Assembly (NCBI GenBank): GCA_017504165.1
Contig: JAFVRR010000015.1
Coordinates: 1 to 56,767, forward strand
Length of the DNA stretch: 56,767 nucleotides
Reading direction: 5' to 3'
DNA from: Clostridia bacterium
GTDB taxonomy: Bacteria; Bacillota; Clostridia; Christensenellales; Borkfalkiaceae
Below the pieces are notes generated by a model, which was not told the origin of the DNA, made no database searches, and saw only the letters and a list, made by a program, of their open reading frames with translations. This document shows, in pieces, positions 42,695 to 50,242 of the stretch (position 1 is its first letter; each line of letters opens with the position of its first letter). A program made the translations under genes and the position numbers.

Positions 42695-43897
42695 CTATTT
42701 ACCAAAAGCCACCTTAAGCGTATCTCTTGCGATAACTAATTCTTCGTTAGTTGGGATAACTAAAACTTTAACTTTAGCGCCCGCTTTTGTTATATCGCGA
42801 ATTTGACCGTTGTTGCGTTCAGCATTCTTTGCTTCGTCGATTTCAATGCCTAAATATTCAAGTTCTTCGCAAACCATTTTACGAATGTTGCCGTCGTTTT
42901 CGCCGATACCTGCAGTAAATACTAAGCAGTCAACACCACCGAGCGCTGCTGAATAAGAGCCGATGAATTTTTTAACGCTATATGCGAAAATATCTAAAGC
43001 GAGTTTTGCTCTATGGTTGCCTTCTTCGGCAGCGTTTCTTAAATCTCTAAAGTCAGAAGAAATACCGCTTACGCCAAGCATACCAGACTTTTTATTGCAG
43101 TAGTTTAATGTTTCAGTGGCATCCATACCTAATTTTCTACCGATAAATTCAGTGATAGACGCGTCTAAATCACCAGACCTTGTTCCCATTGGAACACCGC
43201 CAAGCGGAGTGAAACTCATACTAGTATCAACGCATTTTCCGTCTTTAACAGCGCTAATTGAAGAGCCGTTACCAAGGTGGCAAGTGATAATTTTACTGTT
43301 TTTGCCTTCAAGACCTAAATACTTAATAGCCTCGCCCGAAACGAATCTATGGCTAGTGCCGTGGAAACCGTAACGACGGATTTTGTGTTCAGTATAAAGT
43401 TCGTAAGGAATACCGAAAATGTACGCTTTTTCAGGCATAGTGCTATGGAAAGTAGTATCGAATACTAATACCATAGGAGTGTTTGGCATAACTTCTTTAC
43501 AAGCCTTAACGCCCGCAATATTAGGAACTTGGTGTAAAGGCCCTAATTCTTTGATTGATAAACATTTTTCAATGTTTTCTTCAGTACCTAATACAGGACC
43601 AGTAAACATTTCGCCCGCGTGAAGTACCCTATGACCTACCGCGTCGATTTCATCCATAGATTTAATAAAGCCGTACTTTTGGTCAACTAAAGTATCTAAA
43701 ACGAGTTTGATTGCCTCGCTATGAGTTGGCATTGGTTGTTCAATAACAACGTCTTCACCGTTGAATTTGAATTTTAGAAAAGAGCCTTCAATAGCAATTC
43801 TTTCGCAACCGCCTTTAGCGATTACGCTTTCGTTATCCATATCGATAAGTTGATATTTAAGTGAAGAACTACCTGCGTTTATAACTAAAACTTTCAT
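42695..43897 (-). CDS. ackA: Acetate kinase
   Basis: AckA makes ATP from acetyl phosphate. The 400-residue product shows the start MKVLVINAGSSSLKYQLI, VFDTTFHSTMP, the signature RRYGFHGTSHRFV, and the ATP-site HLGNGSSISAV and FTAGIGEND. All match the ASKHA fold and normal length. It lies 19 nt after pta, forming the acetate-producing pair of fermentation. Confidence 0.98.
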   Translation of the reverse strand: MKVLVINAGSSSLKYQLIDMDNESVIAKGGCERIAIEGSFLKFKFNGEDVVIEQPMPTHSEAIKLVLDTLVDQKYGFIKSMDEIDAVGHRVLHAGEMFTGPVLGTEENIEKCLSIKELGPLHQVPNIAGVKACKEVMPNTPMVLVFDTTFHSTMPEKAYIFGIPYELYTEHKIRRYGFHGTSHRFVSGEAIKYLGLEGKNSKIITCHLGNGSSISAVKDGKCVDTSMSFTPLGGVPMGTRSGDLDASITEFIGRKLGMDATETLNYCNKKSGMLGVSGISSDFRDLRNAAEEGNHRAKLALDIFAYSVKKFIGSYSAALGGVDCLVFTAGIGENDGNIRKMVCEELEYLGIEIDEAKNAERNNGQIRDITKAGAKVKVLVIPTNEELVIARDTLKVAFGK

Positions 43898-43916
43898 TTT
43901 TTAACTCCTATAAAAA

Positions 43917-44951
43917 TTATTTTGCTTGTAAAGCAGTAATTGCGATTACCGCGATAATGTCTTCAACGTTGCAACCACGAGATAAGTCGTTAATAGGTTT
44001 AGCAAAGCCTTGACAAATTGGACCTAAAGCCATATAACCGCCGAAACGTTGCGCAATTTTATAACCGATATTACCAGCGTTGATATTTGGGAAGATAAAT
44101 ACGTTTGCTTTACCTGCAATTTCTGAATCCGGCGCTTTTAATAAACCAACTTCTGGGGCAACTGCAGCGTCGAATTGGAATTCGCCGTCAATTTTAATAT
44201 TAGGAGCAAGTTCTTTAGCAATTTTAGTTGCCTCTTGCATTTTTGGAACAGATTTAAAGAATTTATCGTCGTTACCAGAACCTTTTGTTGAGAAAGAAAG
44301 CATTGCAACCCTTGGTTCGATACCCGCGATTTTTTCAGCAGTTTCCGCAGAAGAAATAGCAATGTCGGCAATTTGGTTAGCGTCCGGCTCGATGTTAATT
44401 GCACAGTCGCCAAATACGGCAACGCCGTCTGGGTTGTATTCGTTTTCTCTTGGAGAAATCATAATGAAACTACTAGATACCGTATTGATACCAGGAGCAG
44501 TTTTAATAACTTGAAGACCTGGTCTTAAAGTGTTAGCGGTAGAGTGGCAAGCGCCTGAAACTAAACCGTCAACGTCACCCGCTTTAAGCATTAAAGCAGC
44601 GTACATAGTATAGTCTTTTAAAATAGATGCTTTTGCAGCGTCAACGTCCGCATATTCAGGAGCGCCCGTCTTTTTATTAATTTTACCCTTTCTTGCCTCA
44701 AATAACATTTCTGCGTAAACGGCTGTTTTTTCGTTTGTTACAGGGTCGATAACGATAACTTTAGAAAGGTCAACGTCTGGGTTTGCTTTTTTAATTTCTT
44801 CTTCGTTACCTAAAACTACTACTTTAGCAAGGTTTTCAGCAACTGCTAAAGATGCGGCTTTTACTACCCTTTTATCTTCGCCTTCGGGAAGAACGATAGT
44901 TTTGTTTAATGCTTTTGCATTACTTTTAATCTCGTTTAAAATGTCTTTCAT
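43917..44951 (-). CDS. pta: Phosphate acetyltransferase
   Basis: Pta converts acetyl-CoA and phosphate to acetyl phosphate. The 344-residue short form has the family blocks DVDGLVSGACHSTANTLRPG, the catalytic-site region APDSEIAGKANVFIFPNINA and GGYMALGPICQGFAKPINDL. No N-terminal DRTGG-type domain is present, as usual in Bacillota. It is the first gene of the pta-ackA pair. Confidence 0.98.
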   Translation of the reverse strand: MKDILNEIKSNAKALNKTIVLPEGEDKRVVKAASLAVAENLAKVVVLGNEEEIKKANPDVDLSKVIVIDPVTNEKTAVYAEMLFEARKGKINKKTGAPEYADVDAAKASILKDYTMYAALMLKAGDVDGLVSGACHSTANTLRPGLQVIKTAPGINTVSSSFIMISPRENEYNPDGVAVFGDCAINIEPDANQIADIAISSAETAEKIAGIEPRVAMLSFSTKGSGNDDKFFKSVPKMQEATKIAKELAPNIKIDGEFQFDAAVAPEVGLLKAPDSEIAGKANVFIFPNINAGNIGYKIAQRFGGYMALGPICQGFAKPINDLSRGCNVEDIIAVIAITALQAK

Positions 44952-45097
44952 AAACTAACCTCTTAAAAAAATTTAATAGATTTTGTATTTTGCTTTATTA
45001 TTTTTGCAAAATAGTGTATTATAATAAGTGTAATACCTATATTTAGGTATATTATATATCATTTTATTTAAAAAGTAAAATCAAAACGGAAGTAATT

Positions 45098-46264
45098 TTG
45101 AAAATTTCAGTAACAATTTGCGAATACAACCCCCTACACCTAGGGCATATTCGCCAAATCAACTTCATAAAAGAAAATATCAAACCTGATATTATAGCGG
45201 TAATACTAAGCGGAAATTTTACCGAGCGTGGCGACACAGCCGTTTGCGATAAGTACGTAAGGGCGTCTTGGGCGATAAACGCAGGCGCAGACGTGGTGTT
45301 TGAACTCCCTACCGTTTTTGCAACCGCAAACGCCGAAGTTTTTGCTAAAGGTGCGCTAAAACTAGCAAACAGTTTGCCTGGGGAAAAGGTTTTATGCTTT
45401 GGCACGGAGTGTGAAGACGCGACTTTGCTTATAGAAATTGCCAAAACTATGCTTATTGAAAGCGAAGAGTATAAGCAAAATCTTAAAAGCGAACTAAAAA
45501 ACGGTTTAAGTTTTGCTAAGGCAAGGTTTAACGCCCTAAAAACGACGTACCCTAATTTAGATTTATCACCGCTAACCACCCCAAACAATATTTTAGGCGT
45601 TGAATATATTAAAGCAATTCTACAAAACAACTACGATATTTCCATTAAAACCATTAAACGCGATAGCGATTTTAACGAAGATAAAGTTATTAAAAAAAGC
45701 CCGTCGGCATTATCTATTAGAAATGCAATAGAAAGCGGTAAAAAGCATAAATGCAAAGGAGCTGTTCCTAAATTCGTCTATAAAGATTTACCTAATAAAC
45801 TCCCCGATTTTTCTAGGGAAATAATCTACTCGCTACTAAAAGCGGATAAAGAGAGTTTGAAAAGACTTCCCGACGTTAGCGAAGGACTTGAAAACAAAAT
45901 AAAAGCGCTTGTTAAAGACAACTTTAATTTAGATGATTTAATAGGAAAATTAAAAACTAAAAGGTATACTGAAACAAGGCTAAAACGCATTTTAACGTGC
46001 GCAATGCTAGGCATTGAAGAAAGCCTTGTTAAAAGGTGTTTAACCGATGATTTATACCTTAAAGTCCTTGCCCTTTCTAAAGATAAAACGGATATTTTAT
46101 CTCTTCTATCTAAAGCCAAATATCCACTTATAACGCGAAAAAGCGACTATTCTAGCCTTCAAGGAACTAGTTTAGAATGCTTTAATAAAGACGTTTTCGC
46201 TCTAGACGTTTACTCGTCGGTAACGGGCGTTAAAACCAACGAATTTGAAATGAAAATAATATAA
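45098..46264 (+). CDS. tmcAL: tRNA(Met) cytidine acetate ligase
   Basis: TmcAL (B. subtilis YlbM) uses acetate and ATP to make N4-acetylcytidine at the wobble base of elongator tRNA-Met. The 388-residue product has the nucleotidyltransferase start CEYNPLHLGHIRQI with the H-x-G-H motif, LSGNFTERGDTAVCDKYVRA, ELPTVFATANAEVFAKGALK, FGTECED and the KKSPSALSIRNAIESGKK block. Translation starts at TTG (45098) after GGAAG. It is divergent from pta-ackA, the source of acetate, and near DUF177-rpmF as in other Bacillota. Confidence 0.93.
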   Translation: MKISVTICEYNPLHLGHIRQINFIKENIKPDIIAVILSGNFTERGDTAVCDKYVRASWAINAGADVVFELPTVFATANAEVFAKGALKLANSLPGEKVLCFGTECEDATLLIEIAKTMLIESEEYKQNLKSELKNGLSFAKARFNALKTTYPNLDLSPLTTPNNILGVEYIKAILQNNYDISIKTIKRDSDFNEDKVIKKSPSALSIRNAIESGKKHKCKGAVPKFVYKDLPNKLPDFSREIIYSLLKADKESLKRLPDVSEGLENKIKALVKDNFNLDDLIGKLKTKRYTETRLKRILTCAMLGIEESLVKRCLTDDLYLKVLALSKDKTDILSLLSKAKYPLITRKSDYSSLQGTSLECFNKDVFALDVYSSVTGVKTNEFEMKII

Positions 46265-46292
46265 AAAGATGCTTGATTTTCAAGCATCTTTT
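46264..46292. terminator. Terminator between tmcAL and the convergent GH43-like gene
   Basis: AAAAGATGCTTG pairs perfectly with CAAGCATCTTTT across a 5-nt loop, right after the tmcAL stop, with a T-run on the plus side. It also can stop the minus-strand transcript after structured element B. Confidence 0.85.
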
Positions 46293-46393
46293 TTATTTTT
46301 AATTTTCTTTATACCCCCAAACGACAGGTCTGTTTGGAATATTTAACGAATCGCTCTACCATACGATTTTTTATTGAGTTAATTAAAGTACAT

Positions 46394-46520
46394 ATTTAAA
46401 GCCATAGTTGCGAGTTAGGCGAGGCTCTTGGGATTTTGTGAACGAGATAGACCTAGTCGATCATCGAGGTCGCAAAATCACAAAGAAACAAAGCATAACG
46501 ATGTAAATACGGCTTTAAAT
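46394..46520 (-). repeat. Structured intergenic element, copy B, after the GH43-like gene
   Basis: The 127-nt element ends in a perfect 10-bp stem, ATTTAAAGCC (46394-46403) with GGCTTTAAAT (46511-46520). The latter contains the stop codon of the GH43-like gene. Inside are GATTTTG (46432-46438) with CAAAATC (46473-46479), enclosing GACC (46450-46453) with GGTC (46468-46471). The core shared with copy A (minus strand) is TCGTTAT, GTTTCTTT, GCGACC, GGTCTAT, AAGAGCC and CTAACTCG. The outer-stem sequence is quite different from copy A, yet pairs in both. Confidence 0.6.
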
Positions 46521-47420
46521 AATTTTAATAATGCCATCTTCTTCAATTACGTCGAAGAAAGTTGCGTGGGTTGATAAGGTGAATTCGGGGCTATGGATAA
46601 GCATTTTTCGCTTGCCGTCAAACCCGTCGAAGAACATTGCGTGTCCGCCGTTATTATTAAAAATAGGCGTTGATAAGTGTTCCCACTCCCCTTTAATTTT
46701 ACCAGATTTACTTACCGCGCCTAAAACGACGTAAGTGCTATCTAAAACGGGCGACCAAGTTAAAAACAAACTGCCGTTTGATAGTCTTTGTAAAAACGGA
46801 GCGTCAGAGCCGTATCTTATTCTAGTTTTACCTTCGTAGAAGGTATGCGCAGGGCAATCTTTAGTAAGTTCTAGTTCGTTTGCGTTAAACAATATAAACG
46901 GCTCGCCAATAATTTCAGTTAACTCGCTATTTACTTCCACCGCGCAAATTTGACCTACGTAGTAACCCTTTTCTTCAATATAATTATCAGGCCAATCCCT
47001 AGAATATACGATATAAGTTTTGCCGTCTTCAATATATAAAGTGCCGTCGATACAACTTTTGTCTAACGGCGTTAAAGGCTTGTTTTCGTTTAAAAGTTTA
47101 AACTCTCCGTCAGGGGTATCGCTAACGGCAATATAAGTACCGCGTTTACCCGTTTTATTTTTTGCCGATAAAAAGGCGTAAAACTTGCCGTTGTGTCTAT
47201 GGATTTCGGGCGCCCATAACTCGCATTGCAAATGAGTATTTTCGTTAGTTTCGTAGTAAAAAACCGTTTTAGGATTAGACCAATTGACAAGGTCTAAACT
47301 CTCATACACCACCATATGCAAGCAGTTTGTATCGGGCTTTCTTCTAGAATATAAATAGTATTTGCCGTTATCCGCAACGACGTACGGGTCACGAATAATA
47401 AAATCTTTCGCTCTTAACAT
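46515..47420 (-). CDS. Glycoside hydrolase family 43-like enzyme
   Basis: The 301-residue product is a five-bladed propeller of the GH43 type. It begins with the catalytic-base block IIRDPYVVADNGKYYLY (Asp near residue 11), has CELWAPEIHRHNGKFYAFLS, the pKa-modulating block CIDGTLYIEDGKTYIVYS and a late GGHAMFFDGFDGKRKML with the Gly-Gly-His pattern. GH43 enzymes split arabinose- or xylose-containing sugars. No signal peptide is present, so it probably acts on imported oligosaccharides. No transporter or sugar-catabolic partner is next to it. Confidence 0.85.
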   Translation of the reverse strand: MLRAKDFIIRDPYVVADNGKYYLYSRRKPDTNCLHMVVYESLDLVNWSNPKTVFYYETNENTHLQCELWAPEIHRHNGKFYAFLSAKNKTGKRGTYIAVSDTPDGEFKLLNENKPLTPLDKSCIDGTLYIEDGKTYIVYSRDWPDNYIEEKGYYVGQICAVEVNSELTEIIGEPFILFNANELELTKDCPAHTFYEGKTRIRYGSDAPFLQRLSNGSLFLTWSPVLDSTYVVLGAVSKSGKIKGEWEHLSTPIFNNNGGHAMFFDGFDGKRKMLIHSPEFTLSTHATFFDVIEEDGIIKII

Positions 47421-47438
47421 AATTCACCTTTATTTTAA

Positions 47439-47464
47439 AGCGTATGCGGTTAACCGCATACGCT
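47439..47464. terminator. 26-nt perfect palindrome before the GH43-like gene
   Basis: AGCGTATGCGGTTAACCGCATACGCT-type dyad: each 13-nt half (AGCGTATGCGGTT) is the exact complement of the other. On the minus strand it lies after Ppx/GppA and element C and about 20 nt before the GH43-like ATG. It may end the ppx transcript or act as an operator for the GH43-like gene; the T-run is poor. Confidence 0.5.
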
Positions 47465-47488
47465 CATTTAGGCTAATGAGTAGAGAAA

Positions 47489-47622
47489 AGTTGATTAACA
47501 AAGTTTGCGTTTTAGCGCGATAATTGCAAGCAAGTCAAGGCAAACCCCGTAGATAAGAGTATACATCTTTTCAAGGGGTTTAACGATGGATTGCAACGCA
47601 AGTATTGTGCTAAAAATCAACT
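47489..47622 (-). repeat. Structured intergenic element, copy C, after ppx (divergent)
   Basis: Nested stems: AGTTGATT (47489-47496) with AATCAACT (47615-47622); TTTTAGC (47510-47516) with GCTAAAA (47609-47615); AAACCCC (47542-47548) with GGGGTTT (47575-47581); AGAT with ATCT at the tip. On the minus strand it has TACTTGCGTT and GCCTTGACTTGCTTG, matching TACTGCGTT and GCCTTGTCTAACTCG of copy A only in part. The position (about 20 nt after a stop codon, before a dyad) is the same as for copies A and B. Confidence 0.45.
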
Positions 47623-47643
47623 ATTCGATAATAAATTAGCCAA

Positions 47644-49158
47644 TTATAAAATTTCTAAGTTTTTACCAAATACTCTCTTAAAGTCTGGTTGAGAAGAAAG
47701 CGCGTCTTTAATCTCTAAACTTGCCTCGCTTTGAAGTTCAGTTTTCATAATAACCGAATCACCTAAAACGTCGCAATCAATAGATTTTACGCAAGACGAC
47801 ATACTTCTATCTAAACTTACCGCAATTCTTAAAATTACGCCAAGTTTTCTAATAATTTCAACGTCAGACTCTGAAATAAACTCTTTATATTTAACGAGTT
47901 CCGCTAAAGAGAAATCGTCGTTTTTATAATTTGCTACGACGAGCGCCGCCAAAACGACGTCCCTTTGTTGAATACCGTATAAACTAGAGTTTAAAATAAT
48001 GTAACTAGAGTGTTTTTGATAGTCGTAGTATTTAATAGTAGTGCCCGCGTCGTGAAGGTATGCAGCAACCTTTAAAATCTTTAAGCATTGGCGTGGGAAC
48101 TTATGAAGTACGTGAAGTTTTTTAAAGAGTTGTACTGATAAGTTAACCACTTGTTCACAATGCGTTTCATTGCAATGGTGATATTTAACTAACGTTTGTA
48201 AACTGTAAGTCAAAACGTCGGAAATAGGTTTTTCTACCGTTAATGGAACGGCGTAGTTAAACATTATACCTTCCCTTAAACCGCAAGCGGAAATCGCAAT
48301 ATTTTCAAAATGTAAGGTTTTAGTAAACGCGTGAATAATTGCAAATGCAGATGGAAGTAAATCCGCCCTATCTGAAGAAATCCCTTTAATGCGTTTCTTC
48401 TTGTCAAGGTCTAAAGTTTTAAGCATATTGTAAACGCTTACAAACTCTTCAGTATCGACGTTGTAGTTGTGAATTAAAGGTAAAGCGCATCTCTTTTTCA
48501 TCTTTACGATTTTGCAAAGGTTTCTAAACGAACCGCCACAACCAATAAGTTGAGTTTCTGGGTCAATTTCCTTAAGCCATTCAATTCTAGATAATTGCTC
48601 TACAATAAATTCTTCAATCTTGTCCGCTTGTTCTTCTTGAGTTAATCCGTCTAAACTAAATAAGTCGGTTAAAGTTACCGCGCCGAAAGGCAACGTTTCG
48701 TAGTTTAAAATATTCCTTCTATTATAATAAATGACCTTAGTGCTACCACCGCCAATTTCTAAAATAAGCCCCTTAGGCACGTCCATAGTGTTTACGACAC
48801 CACGGTAAACGTACGTTGCCTCTTCTTCAGCGGATAAAACCTTAAGTTTTATACCCGTGTTAGCAACGATTTCGTCAAGGAAACTGCGTTGGTTTTTAGC
48901 GCGACGAACGGCAGCCGTAGCAACGGCGATAATCCTTTCGATTTCATACGCATCACACAATTTTCTAAACATTTTAAACGTCTTAATGGTTTCGGCAATA
49001 CGTTGAGGTTTTAAAAAACCGTCGCGCTCCATATCCTTACCAAGTCTAACGCTTTCTTTAATTTGGTCAATAACCACAAAATGCCCGTCACCTAACATTT
49101 CAACGATGACGAGTCTAGCAGTATTCGAGCCTAAATCGATAATACCAATCTTTTCCAA
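47644..49158 (-). CDS. Ppx/GppA exopolyphosphatase family protein
   Basis: The 504-residue product has the ASKHA-fold Ppx/GppA domain: LEKIGIIDLGSNTARLVIVE at the start, ATAAVRRAKNQRSFLDEI and the phosphate-binding EIGGGSTKVIYY. The C-terminal third is an HD-like helical domain with YLHDAGTTI. Members cut polyphosphate or convert pppGpp to ppGpp. I take the TTG at 49158 as start, 9 nt after CAGGAG, because the family begins at this point; the longer ATG frame (49257) adds 33 residues unlike the family. It is a single gene followed by structured element C. Confidence 0.9.
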   Translation of the reverse strand: MEKIGIIDLGSNTARLVIVEMLGDGHFVVIDQIKESVRLGKDMERDGFLKPQRIAETIKTFKMFRKLCDAYEIERIIAVATAAVRRAKNQRSFLDEIVANTGIKLKVLSAEEEATYVYRGVVNTMDVPKGLILEIGGGSTKVIYYNRRNILNYETLPFGAVTLTDLFSLDGLTQEEQADKIEEFIVEQLSRIEWLKEIDPETQLIGCGGSFRNLCKIVKMKKRCALPLIHNYNVDTEEFVSVYNMLKTLDLDKKKRIKGISSDRADLLPSAFAIIHAFTKTLHFENIAISACGLREGIMFNYAVPLTVEKPISDVLTYSLQTLVKYHHCNETHCEQVVNLSVQLFKKLHVLHKFPRQCLKILKVAAYLHDAGTTIKYYDYQKHSSYIILNSSLYGIQQRDVVLAALVVANYKNDDFSLAELVKYKEFISESDVEIIRKLGVILRIAVSLDRSMSSCVKSIDCDVLGDSVIMKTELQSEASLEIKDALSSQPDFKRVFGKNLEIL

Positions 49159-49298
49159 AATAAAATACTCCTGTAGTAAAAAAATATTTAAAGCCCGTTT
49201 CTCAAAATTCGAGCATATACTCCGCGTATAAGTATTATACAACAATTTTAAAAGCATTTCAAGACCTATTTTAAAAAAAATTAGTATATTTTTTTAGA

Positions 49299-49682
49299 TT
49301 ATTTCTTATTTTTACTGAATTTTTCTTGTATTTCGAGCGAAAAAAACTGAATACCCGACAAAATTAGTAAAAATCCGCCGAAAAATCTTGATAAAAAGTC
49401 CCCCTCTAGCCTAACCGATAATAAACTTGCTAGCACCGAAAACAAGACCGCGGGCAATATTATAATAAGTAGCCCGTCTTTTTTTACTAGTTTGTTCTTT
49501 ATATGAATGATTAACGCAACTACCCCCACGGGTATAAACGACACCAAATTTACCGCTTGCGCTACGTGTTGTTTTACCGATAAAAATATGGTGAGTATTG
49601 GAATTAAAACCGTTCCGCCACCCATTCCCATTCCGCCTAAAATTCCGCCTGAAATACCTGCTAATAAATACCATAAAAACAT
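49299..49682 (-). CDS. TauE/SafE-family half transporter, partner 2
   Basis: The 127-residue product has four hydrophobic helices and one copy of the TauE/SafE repeat: GISGGILGGMGMGGGTVLIP, AQAVNLVSFIPVGVVALIIH. Full TauE proteins (about 250 residues) have two such repeats. The neighbouring gene supplies the other half, so the pair probably forms a heterodimer that exports a sulfonate or other organic anion. It starts 11 nt after its partner. Confidence 0.82.
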   Translation of the reverse strand: MFLWYLLAGISGGILGGMGMGGGTVLIPILTIFLSVKQHVAQAVNLVSFIPVGVVALIIHIKNKLVKKDGLLIIILPAVLFSVLASLLSVRLEGDFLSRFFGGFLLILSGIQFFSLEIQEKFSKNKK

Positions 49683-49693
49683 TCGATTTCTCC

Positions 49694-50056
49694 TTAAAAT
49701 ATCAGTAATTTTACGCCTGCAATAAACATTATAACGGCAAAGATTTTAACTAGCCATTTTCCGTTTATTTTCTTTAATAATACCCCGCCTAACACACCGC
49801 CTAAAACCGAGCCGATAAGCGTTGGAATACCAACCGCTAAATCGTAATTGTTTGATAATATTTGTATTACCCCGCTAATTATCGTAAGGGGCAAAATTAT
49901 CGCGATAGCGGTTGCATGAGATTCCTTTTCTTTTAAACTGCATAGTATCGTTAGCATCGGCACGACGATCATGCCACCGCCACCACCAAAGAGCCCACAA
50001 GCAGTTCCCGTAACCGCACCAGTTACTATTAAAATTAAAATTTTAGAAAATTTCAT
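49694..50056 (-). CDS. TauE/SafE-family half transporter, partner 1
   Basis: This half carries the second TauE/SafE repeat: GAVTGTACGLFGGGGGMIVV, then PMLTILCSLKEKESHATAIA. I prefer the ATG at 50056 (MKFSKILILIVTG), giving 120 residues and four helices. A longer TTG frame to 50122 adds a charged segment that overlaps the next gene's promoter zone. The ribosome site before either start is weak. It is the first gene of the two-gene unit. Confidence 0.78.
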   Translation of the reverse strand: MKFSKILILIVTGAVTGTACGLFGGGGGMIVVPMLTILCSLKEKESHATAIAIILPLTIISGVIQILSNNYDLAVGIPTLIGSVLGGVLGGVLLKKINGKWLVKIFAVIMFIAGVKLLIF

Positions 50057-50149
50057 AGTAAAAGTATGCTTTGTTTGTAAATTTTTACCCCCTTTATAAA
50101 AGTTTTTATAAAAATTAAACAAAAAAAAGAAAAAATACTTTTTAAAGTA

Positions 50150-50178
50150 TTGCTTTTTGGCGTAAAATATATTATACT
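50150..50178 (+). promoter_or_regulatory. Promoter of the large surface-protein gene
   Basis: TTGCTT and TATACT are 17 nt apart. About 58 nt of leader precede the AGAGGG ribosome site and ATG at 50243. Confidence 0.5.
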
Positions 50179-50242
50179 AAATAAAGTTATTAAAATAAAT
50201 ACGTACGCGTATGCGAACAAAATAAAAAAGAAAGAGGGACTT

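Noticed and set aside
44080..44514. 144-residue plus-strand frame opposite pta
   Set aside because: Antisense shadow of a clear enzyme gene, no ribosome site.
45064..45630. 188-residue minus-strand frame over the start of tmcAL
   Set aside because: It is antisense to a well-supported gene, with no ribosome site and no recognisable domain.
13561..47622. Copies A-C as miniature transposable elements
   Set aside because: Terminal stems differ in sequence between copies and no target duplication is seen. Mobile elements keep the same ends. A genome-wide copy search could still change this view.
49159..49257. Extended N-terminus of the Ppx/GppA protein
   Set aside because: The extra 33 residues do not fit the family and the good ribosome site lies before the TTG at 49158.
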